Assembly: GCA_964596375.1 (NCBI GenBank)
Contig: CAZQTO010000055.1
Span: forward strand, 1 to 14,380
DNA from: UBA1543 sp964596375
GTDB taxonomy: Bacteria; Pseudomonadota; Zetaproteobacteria; Mariprofundales; Mariprofundaceae
Length of the DNA: 14,380 bases
Direction: 5' to 3'
The notes under the pieces were generated by a model. The model was not told the origin of the DNA, did not search any database, and was given only the letters and a program-made list of their open reading frames with translations. Below, one piece after another: positions 6,239 through 12,926 of the stretch (position 1 is the first letter of the stretch; each line of letters starts with the position of its first letter). The position numbers and the translations under genes are program-made.

Positions 6239-7126
6239 TCAAATATCAGTCCAGTCGATCGTATGGACCGCCTCGGCCAGCAGGCTGGCCAGGAAAATGC
6301 GATTGCTGGGGTGCTGAATCGAATCGGTACTGAGCAGTTCGACGACACCGGCTTTGGCCAATTCCTTTGCCGCACCGCCATTGGGCAGTATGTGAGTAGC
6401 AATGCAACGGACATTGCGAGCCCCCAGGCTGAGCAAATGCTCGGCTGCTCTGGCCAGCGTACAGCCGGTGCTGATGATGTCGTCGATCAACACAACATCC
6501 TGCCCGGCAACATCCGCCTCTGGCAGAGCTATTTCAATATTCCGGTCGCCGGAGCGCCGTTTTTCGCCAATGATGTAGTTCAGTCCGGTAAGCGCGGCAA
6601 TAGCCTGCACCCATTGCCGCGACTCTTCGTCAGGGCCAACAAGCAATGGCCTTGCCGGCAGACCCTGAAGATACCCGGCAATCGGTACTGCAGCCGACAG
6701 GTTTAAGGCTTGCCCTACAGGAACGGCAGCAGCGAGATTTGGCGTACGGTGCATATGCGGATCAACCGTGATCAGGGCATCGAAATGATTGGCGAGCAGC
6801 TTGCCGACAATCCGCTGACTGACTGACTCTCCCGGATGGAAGGCTTTGTCCTGCCGCATATAGCACAGGTAGGGGGCCACCAGCACCAGTTGTTTTACTC
6901 CGAGCTCGCGGGCTGTGCCGGCCAGCAGGAGCAGGTCGATGAGTTTTTCATTGGGCTCAAAAAGACTGCGGCAGACAATCACCCGTTCAGGCAGCAATGC
7001 CGGCAGCGTGATGCGGTGTTCACCGTCGGGAAAACGATGCACTTCAACCTCGGCATAGGTCACCCCGAGTTCTTTGGCCAGCCGCTGACCAGCCTCGCAG
7101 TAATCCTCAAATCCGAGAACCAGCAT
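6239..7126 (-). CDS. prs: ribose-phosphate pyrophosphokinase-like protein (PRPP synthetase family)
   Basis: 295 residues, a little shorter than the usual 310-320 of classical bacterial Prs. Expected reaction: ribose 5-phosphate + ATP to PRPP + AMP. Motifs in order: FPDGE (32-36), PYLCYMRQDK (85-94, ATP site), DPHMH (122-126, catalytic/metal histidines), GEKRR (187-191, flexible-loop Lys/Arg), and the PRPP-binding loop LIDDIISTGCTL (213-224). That last loop reads DDIISTG, as in archaeal-type enzymes, whereas classical bacterial Prs has DDMVDTAGT. The gene is coupled to the upstream phosphorylase: its TGA overlaps this ATG (TGATG), or, if the GTG at 7129 is the start, by four bases. No Shine-Dalgarno is evident. 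It may be a second PRPP synthetase dedicated to the partner phosphorylase; it could also use a different sugar phosphate. Confidence 0.87.
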   Translation of the reverse strand: MLVLGFEDYCEAGQRLAKELGVTYAEVEVHRFPDGEHRITLPALLPERVIVCRSLFEPNEKLIDLLLLAGTARELGVKQLVLVAPYLCYMRQDKAFHPGESVSQRIVGKLLANHFDALITVDPHMHRTPNLAAAVPVGQALNLSAAVPIAGYLQGLPARPLLVGPDEESRQWVQAIAALTGLNYIIGEKRRSGDRNIEIALPEADVAGQDVVLIDDIISTGCTLARAAEHLLSLGARNVRCIATHILPNGGAAKELAKAGVVELLSTDSIQHPSNRIFLASLLAEAVHTIDWTDI

Positions 7127-8664
7127 CACAGACCGAACGAATAGGCCGGAATTTCTTCGGCCAGACCTACGCTATAGCCGGAATCCCGGGCGCTTTGCTC
7201 CTGAGCAAAGCGCAGGTCGGGAGGGAACTCCGCATAAACTCGATACAACACCTCTCCCACATCCACCGGATCGCCGAGCTTCTTGAACAGATCAACACCT
7301 GCCCCCTTGTCCATCGGCGCTCCGGCCAGGCGGGCGATGTGCGCCAGATGCAGGTTGTCGATGCCGGTAACAACCCCCTGCTGTTCACTTTTCACGTCAA
7401 AACTGAGCGCTCCAAGCGGAATCGGTGGGTGGCGCCCCTGACTATCAATAATCTCGTTCATACGCTGCGCGGCACGGCCAGAATCAAGGATATCGCGGGC
7501 CAGCGCGTAACCATTGCCACCGCGCACATCCGGATCGAACTCGATCACCCGACCGGCCAAGCGCAGGGATTTCTCGCGCAGATCGACTGGTGCATCGGCT
7601 TGGCATTCCAGCACCTGCATAACATCACGCGCCTCCAACACCGGCCCGATACCGCGGCCGATAGGCTGCCGACCATCGGTGATAATCACCTCGATGTGGA
7701 TGCCAATACGGTCACCGACGTACTCGAACAGCTTGCGCAGGCTCAGCGCCTCGCGCATATGATGCACCTTGGCCGTGGGGCCGACCGGGATATCGACAAT
7801 CAGGTGGGTTGAACCGGCCGCAAGTTTTTTCGATAGAATCGAGGCAACCATCTGCCCGAGTGAATCCATACCCAACGGCCGCTCAACGGCAATCAGGATA
7901 TCGTCAACGGGCGCAAGATTCGCTGTCCCGCCCCAGACAAGACAACCGCGCCGGGCATGCAAAATCGTGCGCATGGGTTTGGGGCCAATCTCGACATTGG
8001 CCAGCACCTCCATGGTATCGGCAGTGCCGGCTGGCGAGGTGATGGCGCGACTGGATGTTTTTGGAATAAGCAGCCCATGGGCGGCTACGATGGGTACGAC
8101 GATCATCGAGGTTCGATTGCCGGGGATGCCACCGATGCAATGTTTGTCGGCGACCAGCGGTTCTTCCCATTTCACCCGCTTGCCGGTATTGGCCATCGCC
8201 TCGGTGAGATAGAGGATTTCGTCGCGATCCAATCCTGTCTGGCCTGAGGTAACAACAAATGCGGCCATTTCAATCTTCGAATAACGATTTTTGGCGATAT
8301 CCTGTGTGATGGCCATGTAGTCTGCTGCGCTGAGCCGATCTCCACGCAATTTGCGGCGCACGGCCTCCATCGACGCGGGAGGCTCTGCATGCCCGATGGA
8401 TACCCTTGTGCCCTCGGGCAGGCCCATCTGGGCGAATGCCTGCTCGGAAAGGGCGATTTCTTCCACACCGACAATGCCGACATCATCGACCACATTCAGC
8501 ACGGCAAGAATCTGTTTGTGCCCGTCGCGCACCTCCAGCTTGCTCAGGGCCTGAAAACCCTCGGTACGGTACAGCGGGCAGTCGCGGTGCATGTAGGCGA
8601 CATTCTCGCGATAGGTATCAATGGCGAGTCGGCGCAGCATCAATCGTTTCGAGGTGTCCTTCAT
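7126..8664 (-). CDS. archaeal-type AMP/thymidine phosphorylase family protein
   Basis: 512 residues. Homologues are named putative thymidine phosphorylase in bacteria and AMP phosphorylase in archaea, where the enzyme releases the base from AMP and forms ribose 1,5-bisphosphate. It has an N-terminal extra domain of about 95 residues, absent from classical DeoA and typical of the archaeal family; a helical domain (about 100-170, with GDRLSAADYMAITQDIA); the phosphate/nucleotide-binding core KHCIGGIPGNRTS (174-186) and SSRAITSPAGTADTMEVL (204-221); and a C-terminal PYNP domain (about 420-500). The long form and the PRPP-synthetase-like partner favour a nucleotide-phosphate substrate over free thymidine, but this is inference. 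GGAGGAAGAG directly before the ATG supports the start. It lies 49 bases after the slipin gene and overlaps the prs-like gene by the TGATG junction. Confidence 0.9.
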   Translation of the reverse strand: MKDTSKRLMLRRLAIDTYRENVAYMHRDCPLYRTEGFQALSKLEVRDGHKQILAVLNVVDDVGIVGVEEIALSEQAFAQMGLPEGTRVSIGHAEPPASMEAVRRKLRGDRLSAADYMAITQDIAKNRYSKIEMAAFVVTSGQTGLDRDEILYLTEAMANTGKRVKWEEPLVADKHCIGGIPGNRTSMIVVPIVAAHGLLIPKTSSRAITSPAGTADTMEVLANVEIGPKPMRTILHARRGCLVWGGTANLAPVDDILIAVERPLGMDSLGQMVASILSKKLAAGSTHLIVDIPVGPTAKVHHMREALSLRKLFEYVGDRIGIHIEVIITDGRQPIGRGIGPVLEARDVMQVLECQADAPVDLREKSLRLAGRVIEFDPDVRGGNGYALARDILDSGRAAQRMNEIIDSQGRHPPIPLGALSFDVKSEQQGVVTGIDNLHLAHIARLAGAPMDKGAGVDLFKKLGDPVDVGEVLYRVYAEFPPDLRFAQEQSARDSGYSVGLAEEIPAYSFGL

Positions 8665-8713
8665 CTCTTCCTCCCCGACCCCTCAGATATGGTGCAGCAA
8701 AGACTGAATACGC

Positions 8714-9457
8714 TCATTTTTTGGACTCCAGCAACGGCCCGATCAGATCCATGGGAAGCGGAAAGACAATGGTAGAAGACTTGTCACCGGCGATTTCGGT
8801 CAGGGTCTGCATATAGCGCAACTGAATGGCCAGTGGTTGCTGCGACAGTTTGGCAGCGGCCTCGACCAGCTTTTCCGCCGCCTGCATCTCGCCCTGGGCA
8901 TGGATAATCTTGGCGCGCCGGGTGCGCTCGGCCTCGGCCTGCTGGGCAATCGCACGGATCATGCTCTCATCAAGATCGATGTGCTTGATCTCGACGGTGG
9001 CAACCTTGATACCCCATGCATCGGTCTGCGCATCGAGAATACTCTGGATATCGCGGTTGAGCTTGTCGCGTTCGGCAAGCATCTCGTCGAGTTCATGCTG
9101 GCCGAGCACGCTACGCAGTGTGGTCTGGGCCAACTGGCTGGTAGCCCCGAAGTAATCCTCGACATCGATAATGGCCTTCTGCGGATCAAGCACACGGAAA
9201 TAGATCACCGCATTGACCTTCACCGAAACATTATCGCGGCTGATCACATCCTGAGTCGGCACATCGAATACAATCGTGCGCAATCCGACGCGTACCATCT
9301 GCTGGATCACCGGAATGACCAGAATCAGCCCAGGCCCCTTGACCTTCCAGAAGCGGCCAAGCTGGAAAATGACGCCACGCTCATACTCGCGCAGTACCCT
9401 GAGCGAGCTGAATACGATGACCAGCGTAATAATGAGAATAACTAGCAGGGTGTTCAT
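8714..9457 (-). CDS. slipin family SPFH/Band 7 membrane protein
   Basis: 247 residues. An N-terminal membrane segment (3-19) is followed by EYERGVIFQLGRF (24-36) and the SPFH/stomatin core (about 20-180), with GPGLILVIPVI (41-51) and DVPTQDVISRDNVSVKVNAVIYFRV at 65-89. The Ala/Glu-rich helix (about 170-205, AEAERTRRAKIIHAQGEMQAA) drives oligomerisation in this family. Slipins form membrane microdomain scaffolds and are substrates or partners of the NfeD protease. Here the ATG overlaps the TGA of the nfeD gene (ATGA), with AAGGAGG (9465-9471) seven bases upstream, the standard stomatin-operon (STOPP) pairing. The protein ends in a short hydrophilic tail, as is usual. Its role in membrane organisation is known for the family; nothing in the sequence shows its particular client. 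Confidence 0.95.
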   Translation of the reverse strand: MNTLLVILIITLVIVFSSLRVLREYERGVIFQLGRFWKVKGPGLILVIPVIQQMVRVGLRTIVFDVPTQDVISRDNVSVKVNAVIYFRVLDPQKAIIDVEDYFGATSQLAQTTLRSVLGQHELDEMLAERDKLNRDIQSILDAQTDAWGIKVATVEIKHIDLDESMIRAIAQQAEAERTRRAKIIHAQGEMQAAEKLVEAAAKLSQQPLAIQLRYMQTLTEIAGDKSSTIVFPLPMDLIGPLLESKK

Positions 9458-10857
9458 GGTGTTGCCTCCTTGGTATCTGAATCCTTTACTTCAACCGTCA
9501 GCGTCAGACCGTCGCGCGATACGACGCGGATGCGCTGCCCTTTTATCACTGGCCTGGCACTTGTCGCCTGCCAGCTTTCACCGTGTACCAGCACGTTGCC
9601 CCGGTCAGTGAAATCCTCGGTAGCCAGACCGCTTGCGCCGATCATTTCTTCACTGCCGGAGACGATCGGCCTGTGCCGCGCCTTCAGTGCCATGCCGATA
9701 ATCAGGATGAAAAAAATGGCGGACGACAAAGCCACGCCGAGGATCAGGGCCAGGGAAATGGCATTGCCCGGCCCGCTACCATCCATCAGCATCAGCGAAC
9801 CGAATATGAAGGCCAGTATGCCGCCCAGTCCCAACGCACCGAAGCTGGGCACAAAGGCCTCGGCGACCATGAAAGCGATGCCGAGCAGCAAAAGAGCCAG
9901 GCCGGCAAAATTAATCGACAGGGCCTGAAAGGCGAACAGGGCAAGAAGCAGGCATATACCGCCAATCACACCGGGCAGCACGAAACCGGGATTGGCCAGC
10001 TCAAAGAACAGGCCATAGATACCGAGCAGCATCAGGATATAGGCCACATTCGGGTCGGTAATGACCGCCAGCAGGCGATCGCGCCAGTCGGGTTGCACCT
10101 CGCTTACATCCGCAGCATCGACTTGCAGGGTACGCTTGCCTGCAGAGGTGAGCACAACCCGCCCATTGATCTGACTCAACAGTTCGGCGGTATCGTCAGC
10201 CATCAAATCGATCACATGTTCCTTCAACGCCTGTTCGGCGGATAAGGATGCAGCCTCCCGCACGGCCTTTTCAGCCCATTCGGCATTGCGCCCGCGCAGC
10301 TCTGCCAGGCCCCGGATATAGGCGCTGGCATCGTTCACCATCTTGTGCTGCATGGCATCACCGCTGTCACCGCTCTTTTCCGGCAATGGGTTCTCAGGCT
10401 TGATTGGGGAAGGAGACTGTGGTGCGCCAGGCATGCCACCTATCTGCACGGGCGTGGCCGCACCGAGATTGGTGGCCGACGCCATGGCGGCGATATGGGC
10501 AGCATACAGGATGTAGGTCCCGGCACTGGCCGCACGTGCGCCGGAGGGCGCGACAAAGGCAGCAACCGGCACCCCGGAGTTCAATATGGCGCGAATGATA
10601 TCGCGCATGGACTGATCGAGCCCTCCCGGCGTATCCATGCGCAGCACGATAAGCGGGCTGGAATCAGCATTGGCCCGCTCGATGCCGCGCACCACGTAAG
10701 CAGCCACGCCCGGCCCAATAGCACCCCGAATTTCAAGTTGCACCACGGCATTGCCTGCATAGGCCAGCGGCGAACCCAGAAGCAGAGTAAGGGCCACAAG
10801 TACACGGCAGACGAATAGCCGGTGTTGAGTTAGCAGACCGTCCATGCAGTCAAGCAT
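9454..10857 (-). CDS. NfeD-family membrane serine protease (long form, stomatin operon partner)
   Basis: 467 residues. A signal-like hydrophobic segment (about 12-34) precedes a ClpP-fold serine protease domain (about 36-235). MDTPGGLDQSM (74-84) is characteristic; S111 in RAASAGTY is the likely nucleophile and K172 in HKMVND the likely base, by analogy with the Pyrococcus 1510-N Ser-Lys dyad. A Pro-rich loop sits at about 140-165. Membrane helices fill about 270-392, and a C-terminal OB-fold NfeD domain lies at about 400-460 (GASGLATEDF, GNVLVHGESW, GQRIRVVSRDGLTL). The active site would face the periplasm, where the family cleaves membrane proteins including the slipin encoded next. Neither the ATG at 10857 nor the alternative at 10845 has a good Shine-Dalgarno. 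First gene of the minus-strand operon; its promoter should lie between 10858 and 10945, but I see no clear one. Confidence 0.95.
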   Translation of the reverse strand: MLDCMDGLLTQHRLFVCRVLVALTLLLGSPLAYAGNAVVQLEIRGAIGPGVAAYVVRGIERANADSSPLIVLRMDTPGGLDQSMRDIIRAILNSGVPVAAFVAPSGARAASAGTYILYAAHIAAMASATNLGAATPVQIGGMPGAPQSPSPIKPENPLPEKSGDSGDAMQHKMVNDASAYIRGLAELRGRNAEWAEKAVREAASLSAEQALKEHVIDLMADDTAELLSQINGRVVLTSAGKRTLQVDAADVSEVQPDWRDRLLAVITDPNVAYILMLLGIYGLFFELANPGFVLPGVIGGICLLLALFAFQALSINFAGLALLLLGIAFMVAEAFVPSFGALGLGGILAFIFGSLMLMDGSGPGNAISLALILGVALSSAIFFILIIGMALKARHRPIVSGSEEMIGASGLATEDFTDRGNVLVHGESWQATSARPVIKGQRIRVVSRDGLTLTVEVKDSDTKEATP

Positions 10858-10945
10858 AGACTGCTGCGGCCAGTCTTGCAGGAATAAAGCCAGCCGGCGT
10901 GATCAGCATACCCGGGGCTTCGATGCTACAAAGGCTGGAGCACAC

Positions 10946-10975
10946 AAAAAAAGGGCGGTCCGAGGACCGCCCTTT
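10946..10975 (-). terminator. strong Rho-independent terminator of the PuuD-like gene
   Basis: Read on the minus strand, AAAGGGCGGTCC and GGACCGCCCTTT form a 12-bp perfect inverted repeat around two bases (in practice a 10-11-bp stem with a four-base loop), followed by a run of seven Ts (complement of 10946-10952). It begins 20 bases after the stop of the PuuD-like gene and separates it from the nfeD operon. There is no matching T-run for plus-strand transcription. Confidence 0.9.
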
Positions 10976-10994
10976 GGTTTGCAGCTTTTCGGGA

Positions 10995-11579
10995 TTAGCC
11001 GAAGAAGCGGAAGTGAGCCGAAGATGCCATCAGCAGCAGCATCGGGATCGACAGGATGGTGTTGGTACGGGAAGCAATCAGGGCGCGCTTGCCCAGAGTT
11101 GCCTTCTCGTCGGCAGTAGCGCCTTCAACGATACCCAGAATCTTCTTCTGTGCAGGCCAGATGATGAACCAGACGTTGAACCACATGATGATGCCCAACA
11201 GGCCACCGATCTGGATGTCCCAACCCGGCATCATGCCGCCGTGACGCATACCCATGTACAGGATGACACCGAAGATCAGGGTGAACATTGCGCCCCAACG
11301 GAACCACCACATCACGCGACGAACAACGCTGTCTGCCTTGAACAGGTCAGCCTTGGTGTCTGCCGACAGGCCGCCCATGGACGGAACCTGACAAAAGTTC
11401 AGGTAGTACAGCAGGCCGATCCAGGTGATGCCGGCCAGAAAGTGACCCCAGCGGGACAGGCCGCCAACCAGTTCATTGATGGCCGGAGCAGTATCGCCGC
11501 TCATGCCGATGCCCAGAATAACAGCAGCCAGTGCGAAACCGGCAGCCAGAGCGAGTTTATGATTTGTGAAAATACCCAT
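10995..11579 (-). CDS. urate-oxidase-N (PuuD-like) integral membrane protein
   Basis: 194 residues with five hydrophobic segments (about 8-27, 44-63, 90-111, 123-143, 172-190). Recognisable family motifs are WGHFLAGITWIGLLYYLNF (44-62), WWFRWGAMFTL (91-101), NVWFIIWPAQK (135-145) and SRTNTILSIPMLLLMASSAH at 170-189. Proteins with this domain are often annotated as urate hydroxylase PuuD, but the characterised Agrobacterium PuuD is longer and fused to a C-terminal cytochrome c, and no purine-catabolism genes are seen here. The function is therefore open; H46, H113 and H189 could bind heme or metal. The start at 11579 is chosen for the strong GGAGGAAAAC before it; an in-frame ATG at 11615 has none. 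The strong ribosome binding site and strong terminator suggest a highly expressed single gene. A diheme cytochrome diverges from it. Confidence 0.85.
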   Translation of the reverse strand: MGIFTNHKLALAAGFALAAVILGIGMSGDTAPAINELVGGLSRWGHFLAGITWIGLLYYLNFCQVPSMGGLSADTKADLFKADSVVRRVMWWFRWGAMFTLIFGVILYMGMRHGGMMPGWDIQIGGLLGIIMWFNVWFIIWPAQKKILGIVEGATADEKATLGKRALIASRTNTILSIPMLLLMASSAHFRFFG

Positions 11580-11613
11580 GTTTTCCTCCAATGGAAGTTG
11601 TTGAATGCGACGC

Positions 11614-11629
11614 ACTATACCGATTTATA
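11614..11629 (-). promoter_or_regulatory. candidate -10 region of the PuuD-like gene
   Basis: Two overlapping possibilities on the minus strand: TATAGT (11619-11614) and TATAAA (11629-11624), each five of six matches to TATAAT. No good -35 hexamer sits at the right distance for either, so the exact promoter is unresolved. The implied transcript leader is about 28-38 bases. Confidence 0.35.
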
Positions 11630-11751
11630 GTTAAAGCGAACACCTAAATGAAATAGGGAATTTGCTGAATTGTCCCAACGTGCCACAATCGCAGCTTGCA
11701 AAGATGCGTGCTTTGCCCTACCAATTCACCTGTGATGGATGAGGAGAACCA

Positions 11752-12030
11752 ATGAGTGAAACAAAAGCCTCCTGGAAACCGGGCAAGAAGGATGCGCTGT
11801 TCCTCGGCGCGGTGTTGACAGTCATCGTATTACTGCTGCTCGGCACCAGCGAACGCACCACCAAAGCAACCCCTAACGATGATGTGCACCGCGCGGCCAT
11901 CTCGCACGAAGTCTGCATGCAGTGCCACGATGCGCAGGGTGTGCGTCCGCAGCCGCTGGGCCATGCCAGCAGCGTGCAGTGTTTTCAGTGTCATACGCAA
12001 CCCAAAGACTGGCAGGGAGCAGGCAAATGA
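11752..12030 (+). CDS. small membrane-anchored diheme cytochrome c
   Basis: 92 residues. A lysine-rich start (1-13) is followed by one membrane helix (about 15-31) and a periplasmic tail with two heme c sites, CMQCH (55-59) and CFQCH (77-81). H46, H52 and H71 are possible distal ligands, so bis-His hemes are feasible. The layout is that of a small NapB/NapC-like or multiheme-type electron carrier, but I cannot assign it to a named family. GAGGAGA just before the ATG supports the start. Its TGA overlaps the nadK ATG (ATGA), so both are translated from one message. It diverges, 172 bases apart, from the PuuD-like membrane protein; in characterised PuuD a cytochrome c domain is fused to the membrane domain, which makes this protein a plausible electron partner. 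That link is inference. Confidence 0.88.
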   Translation: MSETKASWKPGKKDALFLGAVLTVIVLLLLGTSERTTKATPNDDVHRAAISHEVCMQCHDAQGVRPQPLGHASSVQCFQCHTQPKDWQGAGK

Positions 12031-12899
12031 AGACCGTCGGCATCAGCATTAAGCTCGGCGATGCGCGTGCCACAGCAGTGGCCGTGGAGCTCATCGACTG
12101 GCTCAGGCAACAGGGCAAGACGGTATGCATTGATGACAGCTTGCAGGAGATCTGCGGCGACTACTGCACCTCGCTGGATGAAATGCCGAGCAATGTGGAC
12201 CTGATGCTGGTACTCGGCGGCGACGGAACCCTGCTTACCGTCGCCCGCCATTTCATCGGTTCCGAAACCCCGATTCTGGGCGTCAATCTGGGCCGGCTGG
12301 GCTTCCTCACCGAGACTCCGGTAGGCGATATGTTCAAGGCCGTGGCCACGGTGCTTGCCGGCCGTGGCGAGGTGGTGCGGCATTTCAGCCTGCACGCCGA
12401 GGCCTGGCGCAATGGTGAAATGATCACCAGCGGCCACGCCATCAACGATGTGGTACTGCAACGCAACCGCCATCCGCGCATGATCGAATTCGAGATGCGG
12501 GTGGCCGGACATTTCGTATTTCGCGTGCGTGCCGACGGGCTCGTCCTGGCCACACCAGCCGGTTCCACGGCCTATGCCCTGTCTGCCGGCGGTCCGATTG
12601 TGCATCCGGGACTCGATGCCATCACCGTAGCGCCGGTGTGCCCGCACATCCTGTCCAACCGACCGATTGTGCTGCCGGCCAGCGAATCCATCAGCCTGCG
12701 CCTGACCGAGATGCCGGCTCCCGGCGCTCTGAATCTGGACGGGCAGATGCGCATGGAATTGCAGGAAGACGATGAAATCCGCGTGTGCAAAGCAGACACC
12801 ATATCGCTGGCCTATCTGCCGGGGCGCAACTACTACAATGTGTTGCGCAATAAACTGCACTGGACCGGCCGGGCCGACAAAGAAACGCATGACGAATAA
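12027..12899 (+). CDS. nadK: NAD kinase
   Basis: 290 residues, the normal length for bacterial NadK. It phosphorylates NAD to NADP using ATP (or polyphosphate in some species) in the cytoplasm. Motifs: GGDGTLL (64-70), NLGRLGFLTE (87-96), AINDVVL (138-144, with Asp where most members have Glu) and the NAD-binding ATPAGSTAYALSAGGP (175-190), then the C-terminal LNLDGQ-containing strand. The start is placed at 12027, where ATG overlaps the cytochrome TGA and AGGGAG lies upstream; the open frame extends a further 35 codons into the cytochrome gene, but that part is an overlap artefact. recN follows 27 bases later, a conserved nadK-recN order. Coupling to a cytochrome is unusual. Confidence 0.96.
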   Translation: MKTVGISIKLGDARATAVAVELIDWLRQQGKTVCIDDSLQEICGDYCTSLDEMPSNVDLMLVLGGDGTLLTVARHFIGSETPILGVNLGRLGFLTETPVGDMFKAVATVLAGRGEVVRHFSLHAEAWRNGEMITSGHAINDVVLQRNRHPRMIEFEMRVAGHFVFRVRADGLVLATPAGSTAYALSAGGPIVHPGLDAITVAPVCPHILSNRPIVLPASESISLRLTEMPAPGALNLDGQMRMELQEDDEIRVCKADTISLAYLPGRNYYNVLRNKLHWTGRADKETHDE

Positions 12900-12926
12900 G
12901 CCCGCGCATCTGTATCGGGAACGCAG

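Noticed and set aside
11580..11615. Longer start (12 extra residues) for the PuuD-like protein
   Set aside because: It would include the strong GGAGGAAAAC ribosome binding site within the coding region and has no such site of its own.
10899..11630. Plus-strand open frame opposite the PuuD-like gene (243 codons)
   Set aside because: It reads through the terminator hairpin and through the ribosome binding site of the minus-strand gene, with shadow-like composition.
11922..12026. N-terminal extension of NadK starting inside the cytochrome gene
   Set aside because: The extension is the cytochrome gene read in another frame; the ATG at 12027 has the ATGA overlap, a purine-rich site upstream, and gives the normal family N-terminus.
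11991..12890. Long minus-strand open frame opposite nadK (299 codons)
   Set aside because: nadK has all its motifs on the plus strand; the opposite frame is Gln/His/Arg-rich and matches nothing I recognise.
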